A stretch of 64,000 nt of DNA from NCBI GenBank assembly GCA_029252405.1, contig JAQXBM010000072.1, positions 45,091 through 109,090 of the forward strand. Direction: 5' to 3'. This document shows positions 1-8,306 of this stretch, piece after piece. The stretch comes from Crocinitomicaceae bacterium (GTDB taxonomy: Bacteria > Bacteroidota > Bacteroidia > Flavobacteriales_D > Crocinitomicaceae). Under the pieces are notes generated by a model. It saw nothing but the letters and a program-made list of their open reading frames with translations. It was not told where the DNA came from and did not search any database. A program made the position numbers and the translations under genes. Every line of letters begins with the position of its first letter. Positions within the stretch are counted from its first letter, which is position 1.

Positions 1-423
1 GCTAGTTCCATTTACTGTGATGGATCCTTTCTCGACCGTCACCATATCTGTATCGTATTCAAAGGTGTACTTCCAGCTTCCGTCTTGGTTCTCAATGCCA
101 ATGCATTTTCCAGTGGCATCCACGTGTCCTTGAACAATGTGCCCATCTAGGCGACCGTTCATGATCATGCAACGCTCAAGGTTCACTTTGGTTCCAACCT
201 CCCACGTTCCGAGGTTTGTTTTTTTGAGCGTTTCGAGAATTGCCGTCACAACGTATTCGTCATTATCAATTTCAACAACTGTCAAACAACAGCCATTGTG
301 CGCAACACTTTGGTCGATTTTCAACTCTGGAGTCATTTCGGCTTTCACCGTGAAGTGAACGTTCTCATTCTCTTGACGAATTCCTGTGACCGTCCCTAAT
401 TGTTCGATAATACCTGTAAACAT
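1..423 (-). CDS. ribE: Riboflavin synthase alpha chain (3' end cut off by window edge)
   Basis: Translating the reverse strand from the ATG at 423-421 gives 141 residues with no stop before the window edge. It opens with MFTGIIE, contains NGCCLTV near residue 44 and GHIVQGHVD near residue 95, the hallmarks of the lumazine-binding fold of riboflavin synthase (about 200 residues, two repeated barrels). The enzyme dismutates two 6,7-dimethyl-8-ribityllumazine molecules into riboflavin. The first repeat is complete and the second has begun; the C-terminal third lies outside. The ATG follows directly on the TAA of the frameshifted membrane gene upstream, so the two are probably co-transcribed. The symbol is ribE in Bacillus-style naming and ribC in E. 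coli. Confidence 0.93.
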   Translation of the reverse strand, partial: MFTGIIEQLGTVTGIRQENENVHFTVKAEMTPELKIDQSVAHNGCCLTVVEIDNDEYVVTAILETLKKTNLGTWEVGTKVNLERCMIMNGRLDGHIVQGHVDATGKCIGIENQDGSWKYTFEYDTDMVTVEKGSITVNGTS

Positions 424-805
424 TTACTTACTTTTTTTAGTGCGAAGAAATAATACAATGATGAGAATTGGAAGAACCAAATCAACGATAATGAACCAAG
501 TTGGTGCTGGAATCATGAAGATGTTGATCACGGTTCCAAGCATGTGCAATCCACCAACAATCCAGATTGGAATATTCGATGTTCTGCAACATTAAGCGAG
601 CCACTATCAATCCCGCCAGAACGCCAAAAACGTGCGCTGCTAATGGATTTAAATAATCGACGGCCGTAAATGATTCGATCATTTCAAGCATCGCCGCGTA
701 CTGATCTGCACCTTCTTCAACCTTCGGCATGAAAGCCTGTAGAATTCCCATGTTTGCTGCCCAGCTAGCTGCAATTCCTAAAATCGTTGCTAACGCTATT
801 CTCAT
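424..805 (-). pseudogene. Small membrane protein gene with a single frameshift
   Basis: The reverse-strand frame starts at 805 (MRIALATILGI...) and codes for a membrane segment, an acidic loop and a second hydrophobic stretch ending near LIVARLMLQNI. After about 573-590 it becomes non-membrane-like and stops at 482. In the next frame, the following bases encode a convincing hydrophobic tail (NIPIWIVGGLH, then FMIPAPTWFIIVDLVL, then LRTKKSK) ending with a TAA at 424-426 that abuts the ribE ATG. The whole span is 382 bases, one more than a multiple of three, so removing one base restores about 126 residues with several membrane segments. The tail resembles small four-helix membrane proteins common in this phylum; function is unknown. 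It may be a real lesion or a sequencing error. Confidence 0.72.
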
Positions 806-840
806 CTTTTCCTCGTTTATTTTGTTAGTATTCGACGGCT

Positions 841-963
841 TCAGCTATGCAGCCACATTTTCAAAAGATAACTTGTCAAAAAGAAAGCGCCAACAGCTAC
901 GCAAGCGGCAATTATCAATTTGATCATATTACTTTTTCGAATCTTTTTATCTTCTTCAGTCAT
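841..963 (-). CDS. Tiny single-span membrane protein (40 aa)
   Basis: The reverse strand has an ATG at 963-961 and a TGA at 843-841 encoding 40 residues: a charged N-terminus (MTEEDKKIRKSNM), one membrane helix at about residues 13-36 and a short tail ending LHS. It lies 35 bases upstream of the frameshifted membrane gene and on the same strand, so it may be the first gene of the riboflavin-synthase operon. No family is recognised. The polar head plus single helix layout is typical of small membrane or accessory proteins, but an open frame this short could be chance. Confidence 0.5.
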   Translation of the reverse strand: MTEEDKKIRKSNMIKLIIAACVAVGAFFLTSYLLKMWLHS

Positions 964-1011
964 GCTGTAAATTCTAGGATAAATATACTAATTGTTAGCG
1001 ATGCGAATTGG

Positions 1012-1039
1012 TTTGAGACGGCAATAAACCGTATTTTTG
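1012..1039 (+). promoter_or_regulatory. Bacteroidota-type promoter of hemL
   Basis: TATTTTTG at 1032-1039 matches the -7 consensus TAnnTTTG. TTTG at 1012-1015 could be the -33 element, although the 16-base spacing is slightly short. The box overlaps a possible TTG start at 1037, which argues for the ATG at 1058. Confidence 0.55.
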
Positions 1040-1057
1040 TACTCCAAATCAAGAAAG

Positions 1058-2368
1058 ATGGAATCAACAACAACATCATTGAATCGAAGCACATCTGATG
1101 CTCTTTACGAAACATCAAAAACATACTTCCCTGGAGGAGTGAACTCGCCTGTTCGCGCCTTTAAATCTGTAGACGGATCACCTATTTTTATTAAAAAAGG
1201 AGATGGTTGTCATATCTGGGACGAGGATGGAAATAAGTACATCGATTTTTGCTGTAGTTGGGGACCACTGATTTTAGGGCACAACAATCCAAAAGTATAC
1301 GATGGAGTTGTTTCGGCACTTCAAAATGGAGCGAGCTTCGGTGCACCGACAGTGTTGGAAAATGAGTTGGCTGAGTTGATTTTATCGCGTAACCCGTTTA
1401 TCGATAAAATTCGTTTTGTGAGTTCAGGAACTGAAGCGGTCATGTCTGCTTTGCGTTTGGCTCGTGGTTACACAGGAAAGAAAAAGGTCTTGAAATTCGA
1501 AGGGTGTTACCACGGACACGTTGATTCAATGCTTGTGAAAGCAGGAAGCGGATTGGCGACATTTGGAACCTCATCGAGTGCAGGTGTTCCTGAGGAATAC
1601 GCGGCAGAAACCTTGGTTGTTCCCTTGAATGATTTGGAAGCTTTGAAAGCTTGTTTTGAGGAATACAGCGATGAGTTAGCATGTGCGATCATCGAGCCGA
1701 TTCCCGCAAATAACGGATTGTTACTTCAGGAAACGACCTTCCTTCAAGAGTTGAGAGATTTATGCTCGGCGAACAATGTTTTATTGTTCTTTGATGAAGT
1801 GATTTCAGGATTCAGAGTTGGATTTAACGGTGCTGCGGAAGTATTGGGAATTACACCGGACATCATTACGTACGGTAAAATTATAGGTGGTGGACTTCCT
1901 GTTGGAGCGTATGGTGCTCGCGCAGAGATCATGGCGCACGTTTCACCTGACGGACCTGTTTACCAAGCTGGAACGCTTTCGGGAAATCCGGTTGCGATGG
2001 CAGCAGGAATAGCTCAGTTGACGGAATGTGCTCAACCAGGATTCTACGAAGATCAACGTGAGCGCACTTTGTACTTTGTGAACAAAATCAACGATCACGC
2101 TTCCTCAAAAGGATACAACTTCGAATTGGTGACTGTTGGGTCAATATTCTGGTTGTCATTTGACGGGAAGAAACGCATTCGCAAAGCAGATCAAATTGAT
2201 CCTAAAATGGATGGATTCCGCAAATTATTCAATGAATTGATCAGTCGTGGAGTTTATGTTGGACCGAGTGGTTATGAAGTTGGATTCATTTCACAAGCGC
2301 ATACGAAAGAGCATTTGGACAAAGCAGCTACCGCAATGTGCGAAGCTTTGGATGTTGTTTTTGCTTAA
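1058..2368 (+). CDS. hemL: Glutamate-1-semialdehyde 2,1-aminomutase
   Basis: This 436-residue PLP enzyme converts glutamate-1-semialdehyde to 5-aminolevulinate, the last step of the C5 route to heme. Diagnostic stretches are FPGGVNSPVRAF near the N-terminus, VSSGTEAVMSALRLARG, FEGCYHGHVDSMLVKAGSG, FDEVISGFRVG and ITYGKIIGGGLPVGAYG, in which Lys274 should bind PLP. The length is normal for the family. An in-frame TTG at 1037 was rejected because it sits inside the promoter box; the ATG at 1058 follows an AAGAAAG stretch. The stop overlaps the stop region of the convergent endonuclease V gene by four bases. Confidence 0.97.
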   Translation: MESTTTSLNRSTSDALYETSKTYFPGGVNSPVRAFKSVDGSPIFIKKGDGCHIWDEDGNKYIDFCCSWGPLILGHNNPKVYDGVVSALQNGASFGAPTVLENELAELILSRNPFIDKIRFVSSGTEAVMSALRLARGYTGKKKVLKFEGCYHGHVDSMLVKAGSGLATFGTSSSAGVPEEYAAETLVVPLNDLEALKACFEEYSDELACAIIEPIPANNGLLLQETTFLQELRDLCSANNVLLFFDEVISGFRVGFNGAAEVLGITPDIITYGKIIGGGLPVGAYGARAEIMAHVSPDGPVYQAGTLSGNPVAMAAGIAQLTECAQPGFYEDQRERTLYFVNKINDHASSKGYNFELVTVGSIFWLSFDGKKRIRKADQIDPKMDGFRKLFNELISRGVYVGPSGYEVGFISQAHTKEHLDKAATAMCEALDVVFA

Positions 2369-2877
2369 GGACGAGGCTTTCGACAAGAACTGTCAACTAA
2401 TTTCAGGATTGTAGGTATTCGAAAATCTTCATGCATTTTGGAAACCTTCTCACTGGCTTCTTCTAAGTTTATTCCTGCGGCGGTAACGTAAAGCGGTTTT
2501 GCACTTTCTCCACGAAGGACTTCTCGTTTGAGCGAGTTAATGGTGGCAAAATTGTTCTTTGCTACTCCTATTATTGGAATTTCGGAATTCAAATGTTTAA
2601 ACAGATAGCCTCCAAGCCCAAGCTTCCCATTATCATCTAGTACTACAAATCCATCAATAATGATGATGTCCTTTTCCGGGTCCAGTTCAATTTTATTGAT
2701 GATGCTTTGCAAACAAGGAAGTTCTCGTTTGTAGAATGATCCGCTTTCGTAATCCTTAATTTCGCTGATTGATTCAGTTAGTTCGAAATCTGCCGTATCA
2801 CTGGCACATGATTCTATCCCCAAGCAAGATGTTTGAGCATATTCCTCGAAATAATAGGTGTCAAAACAATAAATCAT
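2365..2877 (-). CDS. nfi: Endonuclease V, short form
   Basis: This 170-residue protein should cut DNA (or RNA) at deaminated adenine (inosine). The ATG at 2877 gives MIYCFDTYYFEE; the three putative metal ligands are Asp6, Glu52 (in YKRELPC) and Asp75 (in IIIIDGF), followed by the GLGGYL loop at 87-90 and GVAKNNF. The spacing of these acids (46 and 23) closely follows the Thermotoga enzyme as I recall it (Asp43, Glu89, Asp110). The protein therefore appears to lack the first 35 or so residues of the classical 220-residue enzymes. The frame is open further upstream to 3030, but that part overlaps the preceding membrane protein gene. It is the last gene of a three-gene reverse-strand unit. Confidence 0.83.
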   Translation of the reverse strand: MIYCFDTYYFEEYAQTSCLGIESCASDTADFELTESISEIKDYESGSFYKRELPCLQSIINKIELDPEKDIIIIDGFVVLDDNGKLGLGGYLFKHLNSEIPIIGVAKNNFATINSLKREVLRGESAKPLYVTAAGINLEEASEKVSKMHEDFRIPTILKLVDSSCRKPRP

Positions 2878-2896
2878 CGAAGAGGTTTGGTCTCGT

Positions 2897-3220
2897 TTAG
2901 AAATCAGAGGAATCCAATAATTCTGGATTCTGATCTTTCGGATTGCCCTCCCAGTTTTTGCGCAGTAAGTAATAAAACAACCACGCTGAAAGCAAACCAA
3001 TAGGAACTCCCATAAGTCCGAGAAGTGCATCCGATAAGTTGAGAATACTCTCGTTCCCCAATGCTACGGCAATAAGCACGACGATTATCCCTCCGATGAT
3101 GATCATTCCGTAGCAAACGGCTATTCCCAGAACGGCAAATAACCACTTGTTTCGGTGGTGCTTTTTCGCCAAGTTGAAAAAGGCTTTTCCTATAAAAAAG
3201 AGTACTAATAATCCGAGCAT
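2897..3220 (-). CDS. Small membrane protein, unknown function (107 aa)
   Basis: It contains three hydrophobic stretches: residues 1-15, about 28-55 (FAVLGIAVCYGMIIIGGIIVVLIAVAL) and about 65-88, then an acidic, polar tail (NWEGNPKDQNPELLDSSDF). No family is recognised. It lies 5 bases downstream of a lipoprotein gene and 19 bases upstream of the endonuclease V start, all on the reverse strand, so the three are probably one operon. The context gives no clear job; a link to DNA repair is not supported by the sequence. Confidence 0.72.
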   Translation of the reverse strand: MLGLLVLFFIGKAFFNLAKKHHRNKWLFAVLGIAVCYGMIIIGGIIVVLIAVALGNESILNLSDALLGLMGVPIGLLSAWLFYYLLRKNWEGNPKDQNPELLDSSDF

Positions 3221-3225
3221 AATTT

Positions 3226-3519
3226 CTATTTTTCTTCTATTTGGAGCGCTTCATCTTTGGCGTTCATCTCCGTGCAGTCTTCTCTGAGTTCAAGCATTTC
3301 TGCTCCCCCCATCGTTTCGTAATCTTTGCACAATTCTTTTTCTTTTGCCTTCAACTCATTCATCTTGGTTTCCGTTTCTTCGTCTATCTCAGGTTGATTC
3401 AGAACATCAGCGGAATAAGCACTGAATTCATCTCCTGCCTCCATGCATTTGCAAAAAGGCGTTTTCTCACTTGAACAGGCAGCAAGAACAAAAAGTAAGG
3501 GAATTAGTCGTTTGATCAT
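3226..3519 (-). CDS. Small lipoprotein, unknown function (97 aa)
   Basis: The ATG at 3519 gives a lipoprotein signal peptide ending in LFVLAAC, with Cys15 as the lipidation site. The mature part has two closely spaced cysteines (FCKCMEAG) and a strongly charged helical stretch rich in Glu and Lys (EETETKMNELKAKEKELCKDYE). An in-frame codon 30 bases upstream would add residues in front of a good signal peptide and was not chosen. It is the first gene of the lipoprotein-membrane protein-endonuclease V unit. Similar small Cys/Glu-rich lipoproteins are frequent in Flavobacteriales, but I cannot name a family. Confidence 0.75.
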   Translation of the reverse strand: MIKRLIPLLFVLAACSSEKTPFCKCMEAGDEFSAYSADVLNQPEIDEETETKMNELKAKEKELCKDYETMGGAEMLELREDCTEMNAKDEALQIEEK

Positions 3520-3531
3520 GGTTGCAAAATA

Positions 3532-3573
3532 CAAAAACCCCAACTTCATTTAATATATGATCGTCGGGGTTCT
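3532..3573 (-). terminator. Rho-independent terminator of the 3609-4151 gene
   Basis: The arms AACCCCAAC (3536-3544) and GTCGGGGTT (3563-3571) pair with one mismatch. Read on the reverse strand, the hairpin is followed by a T-run and then by the upstream region of the lipoprotein gene. The stem resembles the terminator at 8271-8301. Confidence 0.65.
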
Positions 3574-3608
3574 ATCTTTTTCTTAGGGTTTCCTCCCTAA
3601 TTATCTAC

Positions 3609-4151
3609 TTATTTTTCTTCCAGCTCATTTGAACTAGCACGTTTCGCTTTCTTGCGTTTCTTTTCCACCTTCTCGTCTACTTTCTTATCACCTTCAATAT
3701 TCTTTCTTGTCTGAGCGTTAACCTCATCCAATTTTTTCTGCGCTTCTTCGCCCTCCAAAACTTTAATGGTTTCTTCACCGTTTCTCGATTGCTTAACCGT
3801 CACCGATTTTAGGTTTCCATCGTCGTCAACTTGCACCTCGATACGCTCTTCAACTTTCTCGTGCTCAATTGAAACATCTTCCATTTGAGGCATTAGTTCC
3901 GCAAGCTTTGCATCTGCAGCTTCACCTGTAAACACTTCCTCTGAGATCACTCCATTATCGTCGGTAATAATGGTCAAGGTCTTCACACCATCATTGTCCT
4001 CCATGCGCACTTCTTTGCGAATTTCTTTCTTGAGGCTCTTAACTTCCTTTGGTGCTTTAGGTGAACTTTCCTCTGTTTGCTCTTGTCCAATCGCCGATCC
4101 AGCAATTAAACACACGGCGAAAATTCCTGCAATGATTGATTTGGTATTCAT
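3609..4151 (-). CDS. Exported highly charged protein, unknown function (180 aa)
   Basis: A signal peptide (MNTKSIIAGIFAVCLIAGSAIGQ, cleaved around residue 22) is followed by a mature part dominated by Glu, Lys and Asp. Two similar beta-like segments can be seen: KTLTIITDDNGVISEEVFTGEAADAKL and a second built around DDDGNLKSVTVKQSRNGEETIKVLEGEEAQKKL, so an internal duplication of about 60 residues is likely. The C-terminus is a basic KKRKKAKRASS stretch before an acidic end. No family is recognised. It is monocistronic, with a terminator at 3532-3573. Confidence 0.75.
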   Translation of the reverse strand: MNTKSIIAGIFAVCLIAGSAIGQEQTEESSPKAPKEVKSLKKEIRKEVRMEDNDGVKTLTIITDDNGVISEEVFTGEAADAKLAELMPQMEDVSIEHEKVEERIEVQVDDDGNLKSVTVKQSRNGEETIKVLEGEEAQKKLDEVNAQTRKNIEGDKKVDEKVEKKRKKAKRASSNELEEK

Positions 4152-4405
4152 AGTTACTTGTTAATTGGTCTTCCAAGATACGAGCTATGTTCTCTGAATG
4201 CAACAATTATCCTGTTAAACATGTGTTAACCTCAGCGTGAAATCAGAGATTATTATGTGTTAATCCAATGAAAGTATCCTGATTTGTGCATTTACAATCA
4301 TGATAGATGAGCTTAGAGTCGAACTCGAAGTTTTAGTGCTTTATCACAACTTCCAGTAATTGCCACCCATCGGCTTTTTCTTATTTTTACTCCAAACGGA
4401 TTTCT

Positions 4406-5533
4406 ATGTCAAAACTTCCTCACGTTGGAACCACCATTTTTTCAGTAATGTCAAAACTGGCGGCTGAAAGCAACGCAATCAATTTATCGCAAGGGTTCCC
4501 CAATTTTCCTGTTGATCCAAAACTCATTGAGCTGTATCAGCGAAAAGTAGGTGAAGAAGTTCATCAATACGCTCCAATGCCCGGAAATCCAAGGTTGATT
4601 ACTGAAATCGCTGAATTGATCCAATCAAGCTACAACAGAAGACTCAACCCTGGGGAAGAAATTTTAGTAACGGCTGGTGCAACTCAAGGGATTTTTACCG
4701 CGATTACCGCACTTATTGAAAAAGGAGACGAAGTGATCATTTTGGACCCTAGCTACGATTGCTACGAACCAACCATTACTTTATCTGGTGGTATTCCCAT
4801 TCGAATTCAGCTGGATGAAAATTTCTTGCCAAATTGGGACGCCATTGAAAGTGCCGTTTCTGACAAAACACGAATGATTATCACCAACAATCCGCACAAT
4901 CCTTCAGGGAGAATTTGGGATAAATCCGATATGGATACCCTGGAGCAACTCATTTTGAAGAATCCGAACCTTTTGGTGCTCTCCGATGAAGTATATGAGT
5001 TCATCACCTTCGAACAAAAACACATTTCGGCTCATGCCTACGAAAGCATTCATGACAAACTGATTACGGTTTCATCTTTTGGAAAAACCTTTCACATCAC
5101 AGGCTGGAAAATGGGTTATCTCGTCGCTCCAAATTCTCTGATGGTGGAAATCAAAAAAGTGCATCAATTCAACGTTTTCAGCGTAAACAGCGTTGCTCAG
5201 GCAGTTTTAGCCGATTACTTACCTACGGTAGATGTGCAAACCCTTGGGAAATTCTATCAAGACAAACGGGACCTCTTTCGCTCCTTGATGGCGGAAAGTC
5301 GTTTCGAATTGTTGCCGTGTGATGGAACGTACTTCCAAACGGCGAGGTATTCTGAAATCTCTCAAGCATCAGATGTGGAATTTTGTAAAACACTGACAAC
5401 CAAATATGGCGTCGCAGCGATCCCAACTTCCGTGTTCAATGGAGATGGATCCGATCAACACGTCATTCGATTCTGCTTCGCAAAAGATGCGGACACTCTT
5501 CAACAAGCAGCTAAAAAACTATGCGCGATTTAA
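4406..5533 (+). CDS. Methionine (glutamine-type) aminotransferase, class I/II PLP
   Basis: This 375-residue fold-type I aminotransferase shows AINLSQGFPNFP near residue 28, YAPMPGNPRL, TAGATQGIF, ITNNPHNPSGRIW, LSDEVYEFI and SSFGKTFHITGWKMGY, where Lys227 is the PLP lysine. The pattern matches YbdL/glutamine transaminase K enzymes, which regenerate methionine from its 2-oxo acid (KMTB) with glutamine as amino donor. The next gene, an omega-amidase-like nitrilase, overlaps its 3' end by 13 bases. That pairing fits disposal of the 2-oxoglutaramate by-product and supports the methionine-salvage assignment over a general kynurenine aminotransferase role. Confidence 0.88.
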   Translation: MSKLPHVGTTIFSVMSKLAAESNAINLSQGFPNFPVDPKLIELYQRKVGEEVHQYAPMPGNPRLITEIAELIQSSYNRRLNPGEEILVTAGATQGIFTAITALIEKGDEVIILDPSYDCYEPTITLSGGIPIRIQLDENFLPNWDAIESAVSDKTRMIITNNPHNPSGRIWDKSDMDTLEQLILKNPNLLVLSDEVYEFITFEQKHISAHAYESIHDKLITVSSFGKTFHITGWKMGYLVAPNSLMVEIKKVHQFNVFSVNSVAQAVLADYLPTVDVQTLGKFYQDKRDLFRSLMAESRFELLPCDGTYFQTARYSEISQASDVEFCKTLTTKYGVAAIPTSVFNGDGSDQHVIRFCFAKDADTLQQAAKKLCAI

Positions 5534-6288
5534 CCATTACCCTAGTTCAAGCAGACCAAATCTGGGAAAATGTTCAAGCAAATCTTGATCATTATGAATC
5601 ATTGCTGGCAGATATCGTTACCACCGATTTAATCGTTCTTCCTGAGATGTTTCAGACGTCCTTCAGCATGAACACTTCCTTGGCGGAAACAATGGACGGG
5701 AAATCTATTTCTTGGCTGAAGAAATTCGCATCAGAAAAAGACTGCGCCATCTACACTTCATTAATGATTTCAGAAGGTGACACCTTTTATAATAGAGGTG
5801 TTTTCGTTTTTCCATCAGGAGAGATCAAAACCTACGACAAGCGTAAAACCTTTGGTTTAGCCAAGGAGAACGACTACTTCACAGCGGGAGAAAAAGAACA
5901 AATCGTGTCTTGGAAAGGATGGAACATCCAACTTCAAATCTGCTACGACCTTCGATTTCCTGAAATTGTCCGAAATAGAATTGATAAAAACGGTAATCCA
6001 GCGTACGACCTCATCCTTTATGTCGCAAACTGGCCAAAGAAACGATCAGCTCATTGGAACGCCTTGTTGAAGGCGCGCGCAATTGAAAACCAATCGTACG
6101 TAGTTGGAGTGAACAGAGTTGGAACCGACGCCAACGGCTTCGACTATTCTGGAAATACGCAAATTGCAGATGCACTTGGGTCCGTTAATTCTCTAACTCC
6201 TGAAAAAGAACACGTTAAATCGCTTGTTATAAATAGACAAGAATTGGGTTCAATACGTGAAATGTTGCCATTCTTGCTTGATCGGTAG
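5521..6288 (+). CDS. Omega-amidase / nitrilase-family hydrolase (YafV-like)
   Basis: This 255-residue carbon-nitrogen hydrolase has the Glu-Lys-Cys triad: Glu42 in LPEMF, Lys107 in YDKRKTF and Cys141 in QICYDLRFPE. It also has the family's ANWPKKRSAHWNALLKARAIENQ and GVNRVG segments. YafV/Nit2 enzymes hydrolyse 2-oxoglutaramate or 2-oxosuccinamate to the oxo acid and ammonia. The ATG lies inside the 3' end of the aminotransferase gene in another frame, which suggests translational coupling. The two probably form a methionine-salvage unit in which removal of the keto-amide drives transamination forward. Confidence 0.88.
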   Translation: MRDLTITLVQADQIWENVQANLDHYESLLADIVTTDLIVLPEMFQTSFSMNTSLAETMDGKSISWLKKFASEKDCAIYTSLMISEGDTFYNRGVFVFPSGEIKTYDKRKTFGLAKENDYFTAGEKEQIVSWKGWNIQLQICYDLRFPEIVRNRIDKNGNPAYDLILYVANWPKKRSAHWNALLKARAIENQSYVVGVNRVGTDANGFDYSGNTQIADALGSVNSLTPEKEHVKSLVINRQELGSIREMLPFLLDR

Positions 6289-6331
6289 TTTAGGCTATGT
6301 GAACGGTTAGGTAACACAACTTAAAATGACG

Positions 6332-6339
6332 TATTTTTG
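6332..6339 (+). promoter_or_regulatory. -7 promoter box of the 6361 gene
   Basis: TATTTTTG matches TAnnTTTG exactly and lies 21 bases before the ATG at 6361, giving a short leader. No convincing -33 element is seen. Confidence 0.5.
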
Positions 6340-6360
6340 AGCATCAAACAAATTTGAATT

Positions 6361-8250
6361 ATGAAAAAAATCTACTTAGGTGCTTTCGTTTCTATTTTTT
6401 CGGTAGGAATGAGCGCAGCACAGGTTGTTGAAAGTCCTTATGCTTTCGACGATACTAAAATTGAAAATGTTGCTCAGTATCCTGCTGAAACAGCAACGGC
6501 AACATCTAAAGCATTAGGTGTAACTTTTTGGACAAATGATTTCTCAACAGCAGCTGACTGGACGACAGACAATGACGGACAAACAGCTCCATTCGGTTGG
6601 AGTATCGGAACAAATGTTGATTCTTGGTGGGCAGCGTTCTCAGGAGGTATCAACTCAACTTCTGGAGGAGAATTCGCCGAAGCTTACAACGGAGATTACA
6701 ATGCGAGTGACCAAGCGATTGGTGTAACTTACACAATGACCACAACTAACCCAATTGATGTAGTTACTTTGGGTGGTACTGATCAAGTTACTCTATCATT
6801 CGAGCAGTTCGGAGCTTTGTTCAACGATGGTCAAAAAGTATACGTAAGTACTGACGGATTAGCTTGGAGAGAAGTTTTCACGAACGATAACCGCACAACA
6901 TTTGTTGGTAATAACCCATCTGCCGTTTACGGAAATCCAGAAGTGGCAACAGCGAACATTGCAAGTGCAATTTCTGCAGCTAACGGATACGACCCATCAC
7001 AAGTTTGGATTCGTTTCGAGTGGACTTCACGTTTCCCTGCTGAGGTTTCGCCAGGAGCATGGACAACTTTCGGATGGTTCATCGATGACGTAGCGCTTAC
7101 AACAAATCCAGATAACGATATCACAGCTGAGTCTTCAGTTTGGGGATCAATTGGATTGAACTACCACCAAATTCCATTAAGCCAGCAAACGGCTATCGAA
7201 TTTACTACTAACGCACGTAACAATGGTCTTGCAACGCAAACGGATGTTCAACTAAACGTTGACGTAACCGGGGCAACTACTTTCTCAGGATCAAGTCCTG
7301 CTGGAGTTTCTATTGCTGCTGGAGATTACGATAGCTTAGTGTTAGCAACACCATTCACGCCAAGTGGATTGGGAACATACGACGTTACTTGGGGAATTAC
7401 TCAAAACGAAGTGGATGATGTCCCAACTGACAATGACAACACTGACATCACATTCGATGTTACAAACTTCACGTATGCTCGTGATAGAGGTGCGCAAGAA
7501 GGTACGTTCAGTAACCAAGGTGACGAATTTATCTTGGGTAGCTACTACGATATTTTCGCTGATGATGTAATCTACTCTGTTGATGTACAAATCTCTTCAA
7601 ACGCGGTTGCTGGTTCTGAGTTAACTGCCCGCGTTTACTCACTTGATCCAAATGCTACAACTATTGATGCATTGTTCATCTTGGAAGATCAGTCTGCAGT
7701 TCACACGCTAGTTGCTGGTGACATTGGATCAAACATTAACCTTGATTTGATTGCCAACGGAATCGGAGGATTCGCTCTTACAGCTGGAGAAACTTACTTC
7801 ATCGCGGTAGCTTCTGACGGTGACGGTGGTGCTTCTGACGGTGTTACAATTGGAACAACTGCTGACGGAATTACACAAACTTGTTTCTTGTATGACGGAC
7901 CAGACGATACTTGGTACTTCACATTGAACACTCCAATGGTTCGCATGAACTTGGATCCAGCAAGTAACAATGTTGGTTTGGATGAGCAAAGTCAATTGTT
8001 TGGAGCGGAATTATTCCCGAACCCAGCGACTGACAATGTATCTGTTCGTTACATCATGGGAGTTGCTTCTGAAGTGACTATCAAAGTAACAGACATTACA
8101 GGAAAAGTTGTTGCTGAATTCGAAGAAGGAACGCAAGCTGCAGGAACGCACGAATTGAACATGAACACAAGCGCATTCGCTGAAGGTGTTTACTACGTAA
8201 CAATTGCTTCTGGAAATTCTGTATTGACGAAGAAAGTAGTGAAGAAGTAG
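6361..8250 (+). CDS. Secreted T9SS type A cargo protein (629 aa)
   Basis: A signal peptide (MKKIYLGAFVSIFSVGMSAAQ) precedes an all-beta region. Residues about 50-250 look like a jelly-roll/MAM-like module (FWTNDFSTAADWTTDNDG, then WFIDDVALTT), a form often found in Bacteroidota surface adhesins and peptidases. An Ig/CARDB-like part follows. The last 80 or so residues are a T9SS type A sorting domain: FPNPATDNVSVRY, VTDITGKVV, GTHELNMNTSAFAEGVYYVTI and a basic VLTKKVVKK end. The protein should be exported by Sec, then carried across the outer membrane by T9SS and anchored or released. No catalytic motif is visible. It stands alone between a promoter box and a strong terminator. Confidence 0.88.
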   Translation: MKKIYLGAFVSIFSVGMSAAQVVESPYAFDDTKIENVAQYPAETATATSKALGVTFWTNDFSTAADWTTDNDGQTAPFGWSIGTNVDSWWAAFSGGINSTSGGEFAEAYNGDYNASDQAIGVTYTMTTTNPIDVVTLGGTDQVTLSFEQFGALFNDGQKVYVSTDGLAWREVFTNDNRTTFVGNNPSAVYGNPEVATANIASAISAANGYDPSQVWIRFEWTSRFPAEVSPGAWTTFGWFIDDVALTTNPDNDITAESSVWGSIGLNYHQIPLSQQTAIEFTTNARNNGLATQTDVQLNVDVTGATTFSGSSPAGVSIAAGDYDSLVLATPFTPSGLGTYDVTWGITQNEVDDVPTDNDNTDITFDVTNFTYARDRGAQEGTFSNQGDEFILGSYYDIFADDVIYSVDVQISSNAVAGSELTARVYSLDPNATTIDALFILEDQSAVHTLVAGDIGSNINLDLIANGIGGFALTAGETYFIAVASDGDGGASDGVTIGTTADGITQTCFLYDGPDDTWYFTLNTPMVRMNLDPASNNVGLDEQSQLFGAELFPNPATDNVSVRYIMGVASEVTIKVTDITGKVVAEFEEGTQAAGTHELNMNTSAFAEGVYYVTIASGNSVLTKKVVKK

Positions 8251-8270
8251 TTTTTCACTTTTACATATTG

Positions 8271-8306
8271 AACCCCGACGATTCTTTCGAATGTCGGGGT
8301 TTTTGT
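8271..8306 (+). terminator. Rho-independent terminator of the 6361 gene
   Basis: AACCCCGAC (8271-8279) pairs perfectly with GTCGGGGTT (8293-8301); the loop contains a further ATTC/GAAT stem. A T-rich stretch follows on the forward strand. The hairpin lies against the stop of the convergent gene and may serve both directions. Confidence 0.85.

Noticed and set aside
1037..1060. Upstream TTG start for hemL
   Set aside because: It lies inside the TATTTTTG promoter box; the ATG at 1058 fits family length.
4214..4230. GTTAA-7-TTAAC inverted repeat in the 4152-4405 gap
   Set aside because: Short A/T-rich arms that are expected by chance; a nearby repeated ATGTGTTAA is noted but not enough to call an operator.
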